The notes beneath the pieces were generated by a model. That model saw only the letters and a program-made list of their open reading frames with translations, was not told where the DNA came from and made no database searches. A stretch of DNA of 64,000 nucleotides from positions 78,494-142,493 of the forward strand of contig CAJTFO010000004.1 of the NCBI GenBank assembly GCA_910575755.1. Reading direction: 5' to 3'. The position numbers and the translations under genes are program-made. This DNA comes from Desulfovibrionaceae bacterium. GTDB lineage: Bacteria > Desulfobacterota > Desulfovibrionia > Desulfovibrionales > Desulfovibrionaceae. Positions 48,968 through 57,938 of the stretch are shown piece after piece. Every line of letters begins with the position of its first letter. The first letter of the stretch is position 1.

Positions 48968-50397
48968 TGCAGGCGGCTCCACACTTCCCAGAATTGCGGG
49001 AAGGACTTGCGCACCACCGTGGGGTCGTCCAGGCGGGTTTCCATGCGCAGGCCGGGCTCCTGCAGGGCCAGCAGAGCCAGGGACATGGCCATGCGGTGGT
49101 CATTGTGCGCGCAGAGGTTCAGGCCTTCGGGCAGGCGCGGCGCGTTCTGTCTGCCGCAGCCGCGCCCGGCCAGGCCGCTGATCAGCATGCCGTCCGAAAG
49201 CTGATCCACGGTGACGCCGGTTTTGGCCAGTTCTTCGGCCGGGGCGCTGATCCGGTCTGATTCCTTCACGCGCAGATGGGCCACATTGCTGATGCGCGTG
49301 GAGCCCTGGGCAAAGGCGGCCAGCACCGCCACCGTGGGAACCAGATCCGGGCAGGAGCCCATGTCCAGGGCCACGCCGTGCAGGGCCGAGGGGTACACCG
49401 TGACGGCTTCGGCTTCCATCTCCACGCGCGCGCCCATTTTGCGCAGAATGTCCAGCATGGCCCGGTCCCCCTGAAGGGAGTCCGCACGCAGGCCCTGCAC
49501 GCGCACGGGTCGGCGGCCCAGCGCCCCGGCGGCCAGAAAGTAGGACGCGCCGGACCAGTCGCCTTCCACCGTATAGTCACCGCTTTGGTAAGCGCCGGGC
49601 CGCACCGTAATGCGCAGGCGGCCGGGGCGGGCTTCAGCCAGGCCGCGCCAGGCCCCTTCCGGCAGAACCTGCCAGGGGGCTTCTTCATCCTTGCGCGTTT
49701 CCACGCGGAAAGAGATGCCGAAATCCGTGAGGCATTGCAGGGTCAGCCCCACATAGGGCCAGGACACGGCCTTGCGCCCGGCCAGCTCCACGCAGAGCGG
49801 CGCGGGGCAGAGCGGCGCGGCCAGCAGCAGGCCGGAGAAATACTGGCTGGAAACATCCATGCCCAGCCGCAGCAGGCCATCCTTTCCGGCCAGAGCCGGG
49901 TTCAGGCCGTGGGCCTGAAGCAGCAGGGGCGGACAGCCGGGCTTGCCTTCAAAGGCCACGCCCGCGCCCAGCGTGGCCAGCGCGTCGGTGAGTTCGCCGA
50001 TGGGGCGCTCGTGCATGCGCGCCGCGCCGTGGATGCGAAACAGCCCCTCCCCGGCGGCCAGCACGGCCGTGAGCAGACGGCAGGTAGTGCCGGATTCGCG
50101 CACATCGCAGGACAGGGGCCGCCCCTGCCCGCCGCGTGGCGCGCCGCCGATGCCGTGAACCCGCCAGCCGCTGTTTTCGCTGTGTACCTCGTCGTCAGGG
50201 GCTTCCAGCGGTTCCAGGCGCGCGCCCGCGCTTGCCAGGATGGCCCTGGTGCATTCCAGGTCCGCGCTTTCCAGAACGTGGCGTACCGTGGATGCTCCCC
50301 CGGCCAGGGCCGCGCCGATAAGGTAGCGGTGGGACAGGGATTTGGAAGCCGGGGCCGTGACCGTCACTGCCGAAACGTGTTCTGTGTTCTGAAGCAT
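48964..50397 (-). CDS. aroA: 5-enolpyruvylshikimate-3-phosphate synthase
   Basis: Joins shikimate 3-phosphate and PEP, the sixth shikimate step. The 477-residue protein has ASKSLSHRYLIGAALAGG, the NAGT-loop equivalent RESGTTCRLLTAVLA, ARMHERPIGELTDAL, SSQYFSGLLLAAP and LRVKESDRISA...DHRMAMSLALLAL. It is a little longer than the common 430. It lies 3 bp after pheA and overlaps tyrA. Confidence 0.95.
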   Translation of the reverse strand: MLQNTEHVSAVTVTAPASKSLSHRYLIGAALAGGASTVRHVLESADLECTRAILASAGARLEPLEAPDDEVHSENSGWRVHGIGGAPRGGQGRPLSCDVRESGTTCRLLTAVLAAGEGLFRIHGAARMHERPIGELTDALATLGAGVAFEGKPGCPPLLLQAHGLNPALAGKDGLLRLGMDVSSQYFSGLLLAAPLCPAPLCVELAGRKAVSWPYVGLTLQCLTDFGISFRVETRKDEEAPWQVLPEGAWRGLAEARPGRLRITVRPGAYQSGDYTVEGDWSGASYFLAAGALGRRPVRVQGLRADSLQGDRAMLDILRKMGARVEMEAEAVTVYPSALHGVALDMGSCPDLVPTVAVLAAFAQGSTRISNVAHLRVKESDRISAPAEELAKTGVTVDQLSDGMLISGLAGRGCGRQNAPRLPEGLNLCAHNDHRMAMSLALLALQEPGLRMETRLDDPTVVRKSFPQFWEVWSRLQ

Positions 50398-50400
50398 GTC

Positions 50401-51630
50401 TTAGATCCCCTCTTCGTCGGAGGCGTCGTCTCCGCTGAGGCTCATGCGGTCCAGTTGAGGGCCGGTGGGATAGCTGCCCAGAATGCGAAAGCTGGTGCAG
50501 ACGTTGCGCAGTTGTTCCAGTAATGCCGCATAGCACGGGTTTTCCAGATTGCTTTCCACATCCGCGAAAAAGACGTATCGCCAGCACTGGCCGCGCAGGG
50601 GGCGGGATTCCAGCTTGCGCATGTTGATTTCGTGTCCGGCCAGCAGGTCCAGCACTGTGGAAAGGGAGCCGGCCTTGTCAGGCAGGGTGAAGAGCAGCGA
50701 GGTCTTGTCCGCGCCGTTGTGCCCGCCGGGCGTGGGCCGGGGCTCCGCGCCGCGAGGGGGCTGGGCCGATGTGGGACCGATGATCACAAAGCGCGTCCAG
50801 TTGCCGGCTTCGTCTTCAATGCGGCGGGCCAGCACGCCCAGGCCCAGCATGTCGGCCAGCTTGCCGTGGCCGATGGCCGCCGCGTCCGGCTGGCCGGCGG
50901 CGCGCTGGGCCGCTGCCGCCGTGGACTCCACGGGAATCAGGGCCGCGCCGGGCAGGCGCGTGCGCAGCCAGCCGCCGCACTGGGCCAGGGGCTGCGGGTG
51001 GGAATACACCGTGCGCACGGCGGCCAGAGAGGGGGCGTTGCTCAGCAGGCAGTGCGAAATGCGCGAAAAGAGTTCGGCCTGAATAAAGACCTCGTACTTG
51101 AGAAAAAGGTCAAAACTCACGCCCACCGTGCCCTGAAGGGAATTTTCCAGCGGCACAACGCCCAGTTCGCACTGGCCGGAACAGACCTCTTCAAAAATCT
51201 GGGCTATGTCTCCGCAGGGGTGAAAGCTGGCCGCATGGCCGAGATATTCCACGCCCGCGAAATAGGAGAAGGTTCCTTCGGGGCCGAGATAAGCCACGTT
51301 CTGCGGCCGTTGCAGGGCGCGCGAAGAGGACAGTATCTCGCGCCAGATGGCCCTGAGATGTTCTTCCGGCAGAGGGCCGGGGTTTCTGGCGGCCAGGCCG
51401 TCCAGCACCTCCCGTTCACGCATGGGCTTGAAGATGATGCCCGGTTCCGTGGCCTTGATGCGCCCCACCTCCACGCTCAGTTCCGCGCGGCGGTTGAAGA
51501 GGCGGAGCAACTCCTGATCCACTGTGTCAATTTCTCCGCGGATGGCGGCCAGACGTTGCGAACCTTTGTCCGCATGCGGGTCGTTCTGCTGGTCCCGACC
51601 CTGGGGACCATGTGAGCTGGCGTCGTCCAT
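50401..51630 (-). CDS. pheA: Bifunctional chorismate mutase/prephenate dehydratase
   Basis: Converts chorismate to prephenate and then to phenylpyruvate. The 409-residue protein has an AroQ-type mutase domain at about 30-120 (IRGEIDTVDQELLRLFNRRAEL), a prephenate dehydratase domain (VAYLGPEGTFSYFAG, VVPLENSLQGTVG, NWTRFVIIG) and a C-terminal ACT domain with SLLFTLPDKAGSLSTVLDLL and KLESRPLRG for phenylalanine feedback. The start at 51630 has GGGAGG 9 bp upstream. It lies 4 bp after the DHQ synthase II gene. Confidence 0.95.
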   Translation of the reverse strand: MDDASSHGPQGRDQQNDPHADKGSQRLAAIRGEIDTVDQELLRLFNRRAELSVEVGRIKATEPGIIFKPMREREVLDGLAARNPGPLPEEHLRAIWREILSSSRALQRPQNVAYLGPEGTFSYFAGVEYLGHAASFHPCGDIAQIFEEVCSGQCELGVVPLENSLQGTVGVSFDLFLKYEVFIQAELFSRISHCLLSNAPSLAAVRTVYSHPQPLAQCGGWLRTRLPGAALIPVESTAAAAQRAAGQPDAAAIGHGKLADMLGLGVLARRIEDEAGNWTRFVIIGPTSAQPPRGAEPRPTPGGHNGADKTSLLFTLPDKAGSLSTVLDLLAGHEINMRKLESRPLRGQCWRYVFFADVESNLENPCYAALLEQLRNVCTSFRILGSYPTGPQLDRMSLSGDDASDEEGI

Positions 51631-51634
51631 GCTC

Positions 51635-52618
51635 TTAGACCTCCCGGATTTCTTCGCGCACGCGCATGCCGAAATGGCGGCCCGCCTCGTCAATGCGGCA
51701 GAGTACCCTGTCGCCGGGCTTGAGGCCCACCACGCTCAGCGGCGTGCCGTCCGGAGCCGTGAGCCGGATGGTTTCGGCGTTCTGAAGGAAGACCGCGCCT
51801 GTTTGGGGGCCGTCTTCGCTGTCCACCTGGGCCTCGATCAGCAGCATGGGCCGCACCTCTATCTTGACGCGCCCCAGAGTGGCCACGCCGGTTTCGCCGT
51901 CCGCGCCCACAATGAGCACCTCCTGCCCGGCGCGCAATTCGCCCAGATAGGTGGTCTTGTCATGGGGCAGGCGCGTGTAGGCGTGCACGGCCCCGGCGTT
52001 GACCCGGAAGGGCCGCGCGGCCACATATTCATTGTGCTCGGTTTCGGCGTGAACCAGAAAGGTAAAGGCGCTGGAATTGCCCACCAGCATGCCCTGGCCC
52101 CGGCGCAGCAGGGAGAGCGTGTCGGCGCAGACCCGGTGCCCCAGGCCCACCGCCTCCACACGGGTGATCACGCCGGGGAGCAGATGCTCGCGCCCCTGGG
52201 AGAGCTTGCACTGGGCCACGATGGCCTTGAGCTCGCCCACGGCTTCGGGCAGAACCACAATGCCGTCCACGCCGCGTTCCAGAATGCCGGCGGCCAGACG
52301 GGCTTCATCCAGATTGCCGGCCTCGGCCAGCACGGCGTCGCTCTGGGCCAGCAGGTTTTCCACCGGAATGACCTCCCAGCCGCGCGCCAGAGCCACCCGC
52401 TCGCCGTTTTTGAGGCGGGCCAGCACGGCTTCTTCATCAGCCTTGGCCGTGAGCGCCGCCACAGCCACATCCTCGTCGGCCCAGACCGGGCAACGCGAAA
52501 GGCCGGCCACCTGCTCCACCCGCGCGCGCGGCACGATCACGCCATCCACGCCCGATTCCAGCGCCAGCGTGACCTGCCCCTTGTCAAAGGGAACGCAACG
52601 AAAATAGATGCGGGACAT
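51635..52618 (-). CDS. 3-dehydroquinate synthase II (archaeal type)
   Basis: Oxidatively deaminates and cyclises 2-amino-3,7-dideoxy-D-threo-hept-6-ulosonate to 3-dehydroquinate, replacing AroB. The 327-residue protein shows the family features LLPGVITRVEAVGLGHRVCADTLSLLRRGQGMLVG and the C-terminal GDRVLCRIDEAGRHFG. No AroB-type zinc-binding motifs occur. It is 5 bp downstream of the partner aldolase gene, as in methanogens and some Desulfovibrio. Confidence 0.88.
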   Translation of the reverse strand: MSRIYFRCVPFDKGQVTLALESGVDGVIVPRARVEQVAGLSRCPVWADEDVAVAALTAKADEEAVLARLKNGERVALARGWEVIPVENLLAQSDAVLAEAGNLDEARLAAGILERGVDGIVVLPEAVGELKAIVAQCKLSQGREHLLPGVITRVEAVGLGHRVCADTLSLLRRGQGMLVGNSSAFTFLVHAETEHNEYVAARPFRVNAGAVHAYTRLPHDKTTYLGELRAGQEVLIVGADGETGVATLGRVKIEVRPMLLIEAQVDSEDGPQTGAVFLQNAETIRLTAPDGTPLSVVGLKPGDRVLCRIDEAGRHFGMRVREEIREV

Positions 52619-52623
52619 AGGTC

Positions 52624-53421
52624 TTACTCTCCCACCATCAGCATGGCCTGATCCACGGAAGCGCCCCCGTGCACAATGGCGCGCAGGGCCTTGACCAGAG
52701 CGACGCGGTTGGGATGCTGGAATACGTTGCGGCCCACGGAAATGCCCGCGCCGCCCGCCTTGAGGGAGTCGTGAACCATTTCCAGAATCTGGCGGGTGGA
52801 TTCCATGCGTTCGCCGCCAGCGATGACCACAGGCACGCAGCAGCCCGACACCACATCGGAGAAGCTTTCAATATCGCCGGTGTAGGGCACCTTGACGATA
52901 TCCGCGCCCAGTTCCACGCCCACACGGGCGCAATGGGCCACCACCGCGGGCTCGTAGCCGTTCTTCACCTGCGGGCCGCGCGCGTAGACCATGGCCAGCA
53001 GAGGCATGTGCCAGTTGTCGCAGGCTTCGGCCACCCGACCCAGATCGGCCAGCATCAGACGCTCATTGGGATCGCCCAGGTTGATGTGTACGGAAACGCA
53101 GTCCGCGCCATGCTTGATGCCTTCTTCCACCGTGCCCACCAGGGTCTTGGTGTTGCCGCAGGGCGAGAGGGCCGTGGAAGCGGAAAGATGCACGATAAGG
53201 CCCACATCCTTGCCCGCGTTGCGGTGCGAGCAGCGCACCAGACCCTTGTGCATGAGCACCGCGTCCGCGCCGCCCTCGGCCATGTCATTGACTGTTTCGC
53301 GCATGTCCACCAGCCCTTCCACAGCGCCAAGGGTGACGCCGTGGTCCATGGGGACGATGATGGTGCGGCCGTTTTCGCGGTTGATGATGCGTTCCAGACG
53401 GACTTTCTTGCCGAGGTACAT
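52624..53421 (-). CDS. 2-amino-3,7-dideoxy-D-threo-hept-6-ulosonate synthase (archaeal-type)
   Basis: A class I aldolase-like enzyme that starts the alternative shikimate entry from aspartate semialdehyde and a 6-deoxy-hexulose phosphate. The 265-residue protein has [17 protein letters not shown], the Schiff-base lysine region [21 protein letters not shown] and [16 protein letters not shown]. Generic FBP aldolase class I of the DhnA type is the alternative, but adjacency to DHQ synthase II decides. The start at 53421 has AAGGAG 6 bp upstream. A terminator and an aromatic leader peptide precede it. Confidence 0.88.
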   Translation of the reverse strand: MYLGKKVRLERIINRENGRTIIVPMDHGVTLGAVEGLVDMRETVNDMAEGGADAVLMHKGLVRCSHRNAGKDVGLIVHLSASTALSPCGNTKTLVGTVEEGIKHGADCVSVHINLGDPNERLMLADLGRVAEACDNWHMPLLAMVYARGPQVKNGYEPAVVAHCARVGVELGADIVKVPYTGDIESFSDVVSGCCVPVVIAGGERMESTRQILEMVHDSLKAGGAGISVGRNVFQHPNRVALVKALRAIVHGGASVDQAMLMVGE

Positions 53422-53481
53422 GGTGAACTCCTTTGGGTTGCTGTCGAATTCCCTTGCAGTCACTCCGCCTGCGGCCGGAAC

Positions 53482-53517
53482 AAAAAAAGGGCCGCCGGCG
53501 GTATGCCTGCGGCCCTT
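53482..53517 (-). terminator. Attenuator terminator of the aromatic operon
   Basis: Minus strand AAGGGCCGC (53509-53517) pairs with GCGGCCCTT (53487-53495), with an inner GGC/GCC pair set, followed directly by seven Ts in all. It lies 20 bp after the leader peptide stop and about 60 bp before the first structural gene. Sequence 53554-53561 (inside the leader peptide gene) can pair with 53505-53512 in the 5' arm, an antiterminator. Confidence 0.8.
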
Positions 53518-53537
53518 GAACTTGCGGACAACGGACG

Positions 53538-53639
53538 TCAGCAAAGTTCCCGACCACAGGCTTCGGTAAAGTACGCAAAAAAATACCAGCTGGAGCCGGC
53601 GGCGTACAAGGAAGCGGTGGTGGGAACAAAATGAGACAT
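53538..53639 (-). CDS. Aromatic leader peptide, 33 residues
   Basis: A short frame between a promoter and the attenuator terminator. It begins [15 protein letters not shown] and contains the run SSWYFFAYF: in seven consecutive codons (TGG TAT TTT TTT GCG TAC TTT) six specify Trp, Tyr or Phe. The run is followed by TEACGRELC and a TGA. A GGAG sequence lies about 11 bp before the ATG. Ribosome stalling in this run, when charged aromatic tRNAs are scarce, would expose the antiterminator and allow transcription of the aldolase-DHQS-pheA-aroA-tyrA genes. Too short for ordinary gene callers. Confidence 0.82.
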   Translation of the reverse strand: MSHFVPTTASLYAAGSSWYFFAYFTEACGRELC

Positions 53640-53664
53640 GACGTTGATTCTCCGTGTTGAAAAC

Positions 53665-53693
53665 TGAGTAGCCCCAAGCCCGGCGAATGTCAA
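53665..53693 (-). promoter_or_regulatory. Candidate promoter of the aromatic operon
   Basis: Minus strand TTGACA (53688-53693) and TACTCA (53665-53670) are 17 bp apart, placing the start of transcription about 20 bp before the leader peptide ATG. Confidence 0.55.
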
Positions 53694-53784
53694 TAAAAAT
53701 CTGCGGAAAATTCAGGACAGAGGCGGTGCGCTGGCAGCCAGCGAGTTGTCCTGATGATCCGTGTTGCTGTAAATTGCCGCGAAA

Positions 53785-54699
53785 TCAGCCCTCCGGCTCG
53801 GCGCGCACAGCCTCGCGGATGCGGCAGACCCCGCAAAGCCCGCCCGATGATGTGGGGTAGCCGCACTGGGGGCAGGGGGTCAATGTCAGGCCCTCTTCGG
53901 CTTCGCGCCGGGCAAAGACGGGCCGCCCGCGCGCCAGAAAACCCTGGTAAAAATCCAGCTTGCGGCCCGGCATGGCCGCTTCCAGACGTTGCAGCAGGCC
54001 CTTGAGCACGGTGAAGCTGGCGCCGGGGCTGTAGGGGCAGGGGGCATAATGGTTTTCAATGCCCATCAGAAAGGCGTAATTGGCGGTTTCAAATTCCGTG
54101 AGCCGCCAGAGCGGCTTGACCTTGCGGGCAAAACCGCTCTCGCCGGGCAGCAGCGGCCCCTGATCCGAAAGATAGGCCGTGTCCCAGCGCAGGGTATTGC
54201 TGAACAGGCGGGCCACTTCATCGTCAAGATTGTGCCCCGTGGCCAGGGCGTCAAAGCCCTCATCCAGCGCCACCTTGTTGAAGAAATGGCGCTTGATCTT
54301 GCCGCAGGCCGAACAGACAGGCCGGCGCAGGCGCTCTCGCACCGCCGGAATGGGCAGGCCTTCGGCGGCCATGTCCCTGATCAGCAGCCGGAGGCCGTGC
54401 CGGGCGCAGAAACGCTCCACCACGCCGCGCGCGGCTGACGAAGCGCCGGGAATGGCCAGGTCGATATGCAGGCCGGTGACGTCATAGCCCTGGCGGGACA
54501 GCTCCAGCATCAGGGCCAGAGAGTCCTTGCCGCCGGACAGGGCCACCAGAATGCGCTCGTGGCGGGTGAAAAGCTTCTGCCCTTCAATGCCGCGCGCCAC
54601 CTGGCGGGCGAAAAAATCCTTGTAGCAGTCCGGGCAGAAGGCGGCGTTGTGGCTTTTCAGGGCCACCACAGCCTCGGCCTTGCAGATCTTGCACTTCAT
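53785..54699 (-). CDS. TtcA/TtuA-family tRNA thiolation protein
   Basis: PP-loop ATPase that probably inserts sulfur into tRNA. The 304-residue protein begins with a zinc-finger-like MKCKICKAEA...CPDCYKDFF, then the PP-loop VALSGGKDSLALMLEL, a CSACGKIKRHFF pair, GHNLDDEVARLFSN, and ends with a second zinc motif CPQCGYPTSSGGLCGVC. Two terminal zinc fingers around the catalytic core are as in TtuA (thiolation of U54) and eukaryotic Ncs6; TtcA itself lacks the N-terminal finger. The exact target nucleotide is uncertain. Start at 54699 chosen for the zinc motif. Confidence 0.8.
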   Translation of the reverse strand: MKCKICKAEAVVALKSHNAAFCPDCYKDFFARQVARGIEGQKLFTRHERILVALSGGKDSLALMLELSRQGYDVTGLHIDLAIPGASSAARGVVERFCARHGLRLLIRDMAAEGLPIPAVRERLRRPVCSACGKIKRHFFNKVALDEGFDALATGHNLDDEVARLFSNTLRWDTAYLSDQGPLLPGESGFARKVKPLWRLTEFETANYAFLMGIENHYAPCPYSPGASFTVLKGLLQRLEAAMPGRKLDFYQGFLARGRPVFARREAEEGLTLTPCPQCGYPTSSGGLCGVCRIREAVRAEPEG

Positions 54700-54721
54700 A
54701 GCAGTTCCGGAAAGGCTGGGG

Positions 54722-55918
54722 TTATGAAATCCCGTGGTCTGGTTCCGCCGGGGTGGATGCGCCGCCCGCGTCTTCAGCCTCCTGAAGCCAGGTCTCGAAC
54801 AGGCTGCAGGCCCGTTGGGCCATGGCCTGAAGGCTGGCTTCAGGGCCCAGGGCCGCGCCGCGTTGCGCCAGGGCCTGCCGCAGTTCCGCATTCCGCATGA
54901 GCTCAATCATGGCTTTGGCCAGGGCCTGAGGATCGTTCTCCGCCACGGGCAGAACGGCATCTTCATGCCCGCGCAGGCGCTCCAGGTGCAGGGCGTTTTG
55001 ACTGCAAATCACCGGTAAACCCGCCGCGAAGCCCGCCCAGAGAGTTTCCGGCCCTTCCTCCGGCGAAGAGCCGGGCGCAAGCCAGGCATGGCAGTGGCGC
55101 AGCACATGGGCTTCGGGCTGTTCGCCAAGCAGGCAGAGGCGCGACTCCACACCCAGGCTGACGGCTTCGTCCAGTATTTCACGAAAGCGCGGGCCGCCGC
55201 CCGTCATGCGCACTTCCCAGGGGGGCAGATCGTCGCGCTGCCAGAGGGCGGCCATGGCCCGCGTCACCAGCAACGCGCCGGAACGCGGCGCAAGGCTTTC
55301 CCCCATGCCGAAAACAAAATGCTTTCCCGCGTCTGCATGAAACGCGACCGGGGCCGGATCAAAGCCGTCCAGGCGAATGCCCGGCGGCAGAGAGAGAAGC
55401 ATATCTCCGGTCTGTGACGCGGCGGGCTGTTGCGGGGCCTGTTCCCAGGCGGCCAGAATGCGGCTGCGCACATGTTCCGAACCGCAGAGGATATGTCGCG
55501 CCGCCGTCATATCCTTGCCGTTGCATTGCTCAGGCGCGGGCGCGCGCAAAAAGAACGCATGGGCCAGCAGGCCGCCGCCCGCCCGACGCATGCGCAGCAC
55601 CCGACGGCCCAGGGGCAGGGCTTCTTCGCCCACGGTCTGGATCAGCAGCATTTTGTGCTTTCGCTGCCAGTTCCAGAGGCGCAGCAGCGTCAGGGGATTG
55701 CCCGTCGCCGCGCTGCCCACGGCCAGCAGGGGCAGATTCAGGGCGCGGGCGCGTTCATGCAGGCGAGAGCCCTTGAGGCAGACCAGCAGCGGGGCCAGGC
55801 GGCCGCCGTCACGCATGTTGCGGACCAGGGCCAGGCTCTGCTCCTCTTCCAGCAGCCGCTGTCGCGCGCGCGCGGCGTCCCGCTCCTCGCTCTGAAGGGA
55901 AAGCAACAGAATACGCAT
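54722..55918 (-). CDS. Glycosyltransferase, GT-B fold (group 1-like)
   Basis: Probable cytoplasmic glycosyltransferase for lipopolysaccharide or another surface glycan. The 398-residue protein starts MRILLLSLQSEERDAAR and has the C-terminal family pattern: VRMTGGGPRFREILDEAVSLGV, LLGEQPEAHVLRHCHAWLAPGSSPEEGPETLWAGFAAGLPVICS, in which the EGPETLWAGFAAGLPV segment corresponds to the nucleotide-sugar binding E-x7-E motif of GT4 enzymes. It overlaps the class IV aminotransferase gene by one base. Donor and acceptor are unknown. Confidence 0.78.
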   Translation of the reverse strand: MRILLLSLQSEERDAARARQRLLEEEQSLALVRNMRDGGRLAPLLVCLKGSRLHERARALNLPLLAVGSAATGNPLTLLRLWNWQRKHKMLLIQTVGEEALPLGRRVLRMRRAGGGLLAHAFFLRAPAPEQCNGKDMTAARHILCGSEHVRSRILAAWEQAPQQPAASQTGDMLLSLPPGIRLDGFDPAPVAFHADAGKHFVFGMGESLAPRSGALLVTRAMAALWQRDDLPPWEVRMTGGGPRFREILDEAVSLGVESRLCLLGEQPEAHVLRHCHAWLAPGSSPEEGPETLWAGFAAGLPVICSQNALHLERLRGHEDAVLPVAENDPQALAKAMIELMRNAELRQALAQRGAALGPEASLQAMAQRACSLFETWLQEAEDAGGASTPAEPDHGIS

Positions 55919-56868
55919 CAGTAGGCCGCGCCCCGGGCAAGCATATGGGCAAGCAGGGCATCCCTGAGCCAGAGGGCCGTGGGGCCGGGCCTGCCTCTGT
56001 ATTCTCCCCGCCCCACGGGCCTGCCGTCAAAGTGGGTGATGGCCACGCAGAGCGTGGCGCTGGTGAACAGCAACATTTCGCGGGCCGTGGCAATATCCTC
56101 TTTATGGATAGGCCCCTGAAGCACGGGCATGCGCTCTGCGGCCAGATCCAGGGCCGCCAGCAGGGTGGTGCCGGGCAGTATGCGCTGCATTTCCGGGCTG
56201 CGCAGGCGGCCCCGCGCGTCCACAATGCCCAGATTGGCGATGGCCGCTTCGCCCATAAAACCGTTTTCGTCAAAGCTCACGGCCACGTCCATGCCCTTGC
56301 GGCGAGCTTCCGCGGCCATAAAGACATTGGGCAGATAATTGGTGTTCTTGATGCGGGCCAGATATTCCTGTTTGGGAGGAATGGCGCTGCTGAAGGCCGT
56401 AAGCCCCTGGTGGTACACGCTTTCACGGGGCAGCTTCGCGGCCAGGGCCACAATATACAGACCGGCCTGCGGGCATTCCTCCGGGGAAATGCCGAACCCG
56501 CCAGGTCCCCGGCTGAGAAAGACGCGCAGATCGCCATGATCCCGCCCGGAGGCGCGGGCCACGTCCAGAATGAGCCGGCGCACTTCCTCCCAGGAGCAGG
56601 GCGGGGTGATGTCCAGCGCATGCGCGCCGTCACGCATGCGGGCCAGGTGTTCGTCCAGGGCGAAGATTTTCCGCTCGCGGCAGCAGATGCTCTCAAAAAG
56701 GCCGTCGCCGCGATGGCAGATGTGGTCGTCCAGGGGCAGCAGCAAAAGGCGCGGGTCCGTGCCGATGCAGCCCACCCGGTGATCGTAAAAGGCCAGAACC
56801 CGGTCCGCTCCCGGTCGGGGGGCGGACAACAGGGCTTTCAGATAAGCGTCGGAATCCACGGCCTGCAT
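55918..56868 (-). CDS. Class IV PLP aminotransferase (BCAT/aminodeoxychorismate lyase-like)
   Basis: PLP-dependent fold IV enzyme. The 316-residue protein has HRGDGLFESICCRERKIFALDEHLARM, an arginine-rich substrate site, the catalytic lysine in YLARIKNTNYLPNVFMA, and DENGFMGEAAIANLGIVD with the family E-G-x-x-N pattern. Candidates are branched-chain aminotransferase, D-amino acid aminotransferase or 4-amino-4-deoxychorismate lyase (PabC); the sequence alone does not decide, and pab genes are not adjacent. Confidence 0.85.
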   Translation of the reverse strand: MQAVDSDAYLKALLSAPRPGADRVLAFYDHRVGCIGTDPRLLLLPLDDHICHRGDGLFESICCRERKIFALDEHLARMRDGAHALDITPPCSWEEVRRLILDVARASGRDHGDLRVFLSRGPGGFGISPEECPQAGLYIVALAAKLPRESVYHQGLTAFSSAIPPKQEYLARIKNTNYLPNVFMAAEARRKGMDVAVSFDENGFMGEAAIANLGIVDARGRLRSPEMQRILPGTTLLAALDLAAERMPVLQGPIHKEDIATAREMLLFTSATLCVAITHFDGRPVGRGEYRGRPGPTALWLRDALLAHMLARGAAY

Positions 56869-56891
56869 GGCGCACCTCTCCCGCCCGGCGC

Positions 56892-57938
56892 TCAGCGCAT
56901 GAACAGGTTCTTGTCCGGCACGCGAACCAGATCGCGCCGCAGCAGTTCCTCGGCGATCTGCACGGCATTCAGCGCCGCGCCCTTGCGCACGTTGTCGGCC
57001 ACGATCCAGAGATTCAGGCCGTTGTCAATGCTCTCGTCCTCGCGGATGCGGCCCACAAAGGTTGGGTCGTCGCCGATGCAGTAGGCGGGCATGGGGTACA
57101 TGAGTTCGCGCGGATTGTCGAAAACCTTCACGCCCGGCGCCTGGGAAAGCATGATTCTGGCTTCCTTGGCCGTGATTTTCTTTTCTGTTTCAATGTTCAC
57201 GGACTCGGCATGGCAGAAAAAGACCGGCACGCGCGCGCAGGTGGCCGTGACCCTGACCGAAGGATCATCAAGGATTTTTATGGTCTCGTTGACCATTTTC
57301 ATTTCTTCCTTGGTGTAGTCATTGTCCAGGAAGACGTCGATGTGCGGCAGCACATTGAAGGCGATGCGGTAGGGGTAGACCTTGTTTTCCGGGTCGCGGG
57401 CGTTGAACAGATCGCGCACCTGGCGCTCCAGCTCCTCAATGCCTTTCTGCCCCGTACCGGACACGGCCTGATAGGTGGACACCACCACGCGCCTGATTCT
57501 GGCCGCGTCGTGCAGGGGCTTCAGCACCACCAGCATCTGGATGGTGGAACAGTTGGGGTTGGCGATAATGCCCTGATGCCCTTCCAGAGCCTGCGGGTTG
57601 ACCTCGGGCACCACCAGGGGGCAGCGTTCGTCCATGCGCCAGGCCGCGGAATTGTCCACCACCACGCAGCCGGCGTGGGCCGCGTGCGGCGCGAACGTGG
57701 CGGAGGTTCCGCCGCCGGCGGAAAAAATGGCCAGATCAATGCCGTCAAAGACGTTTTCTTTCAGCTCTTCCACCGTGAGTTCGCCCTCGCCGAAGGGAAC
57801 CTTGCCGCCCGCCGACCGGGCCGAGGCAAAGGCCCGCACTTTTGTGGCCGGGAACTTGCGCTCGTGCAGCGTCTTGAGCATTTCACGGCCCACGGCGCCC
57901 GTGGCGCCCACAACGGCAACAGTCAATGTTTCGCTCAT
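56892..57938 (-). CDS. asd: Aspartate-semialdehyde dehydrogenase
   Basis: Reduces aspartyl phosphate to aspartate semialdehyde for Lys, Thr, Met and diaminopimelate; the semialdehyde is also a substrate of the archaeal-type shikimate entry enzyme in this window. The 348-residue protein has VAVVGATGAVGREMLKTL, the active cysteine in IIANPNCSTIQMLV, STYQAVSGTGQKGIEEL and RVPVFFCHAESV. The start at 57938 has AAGGAG about 11 bp upstream; an upstream open frame adds 56 unconserved residues. Confidence 0.96.
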   Translation of the reverse strand: MSETLTVAVVGATGAVGREMLKTLHERKFPATKVRAFASARSAGGKVPFGEGELTVEELKENVFDGIDLAIFSAGGGTSATFAPHAAHAGCVVVDNSAAWRMDERCPLVVPEVNPQALEGHQGIIANPNCSTIQMLVVLKPLHDAARIRRVVVSTYQAVSGTGQKGIEELERQVRDLFNARDPENKVYPYRIAFNVLPHIDVFLDNDYTKEEMKMVNETIKILDDPSVRVTATCARVPVFFCHAESVNIETEKKITAKEARIMLSQAPGVKVFDNPRELMYPMPAYCIGDDPTFVGRIREDESIDNGLNLWIVADNVRKGAALNAVQIAEELLRRDLVRVPDKNLFMR

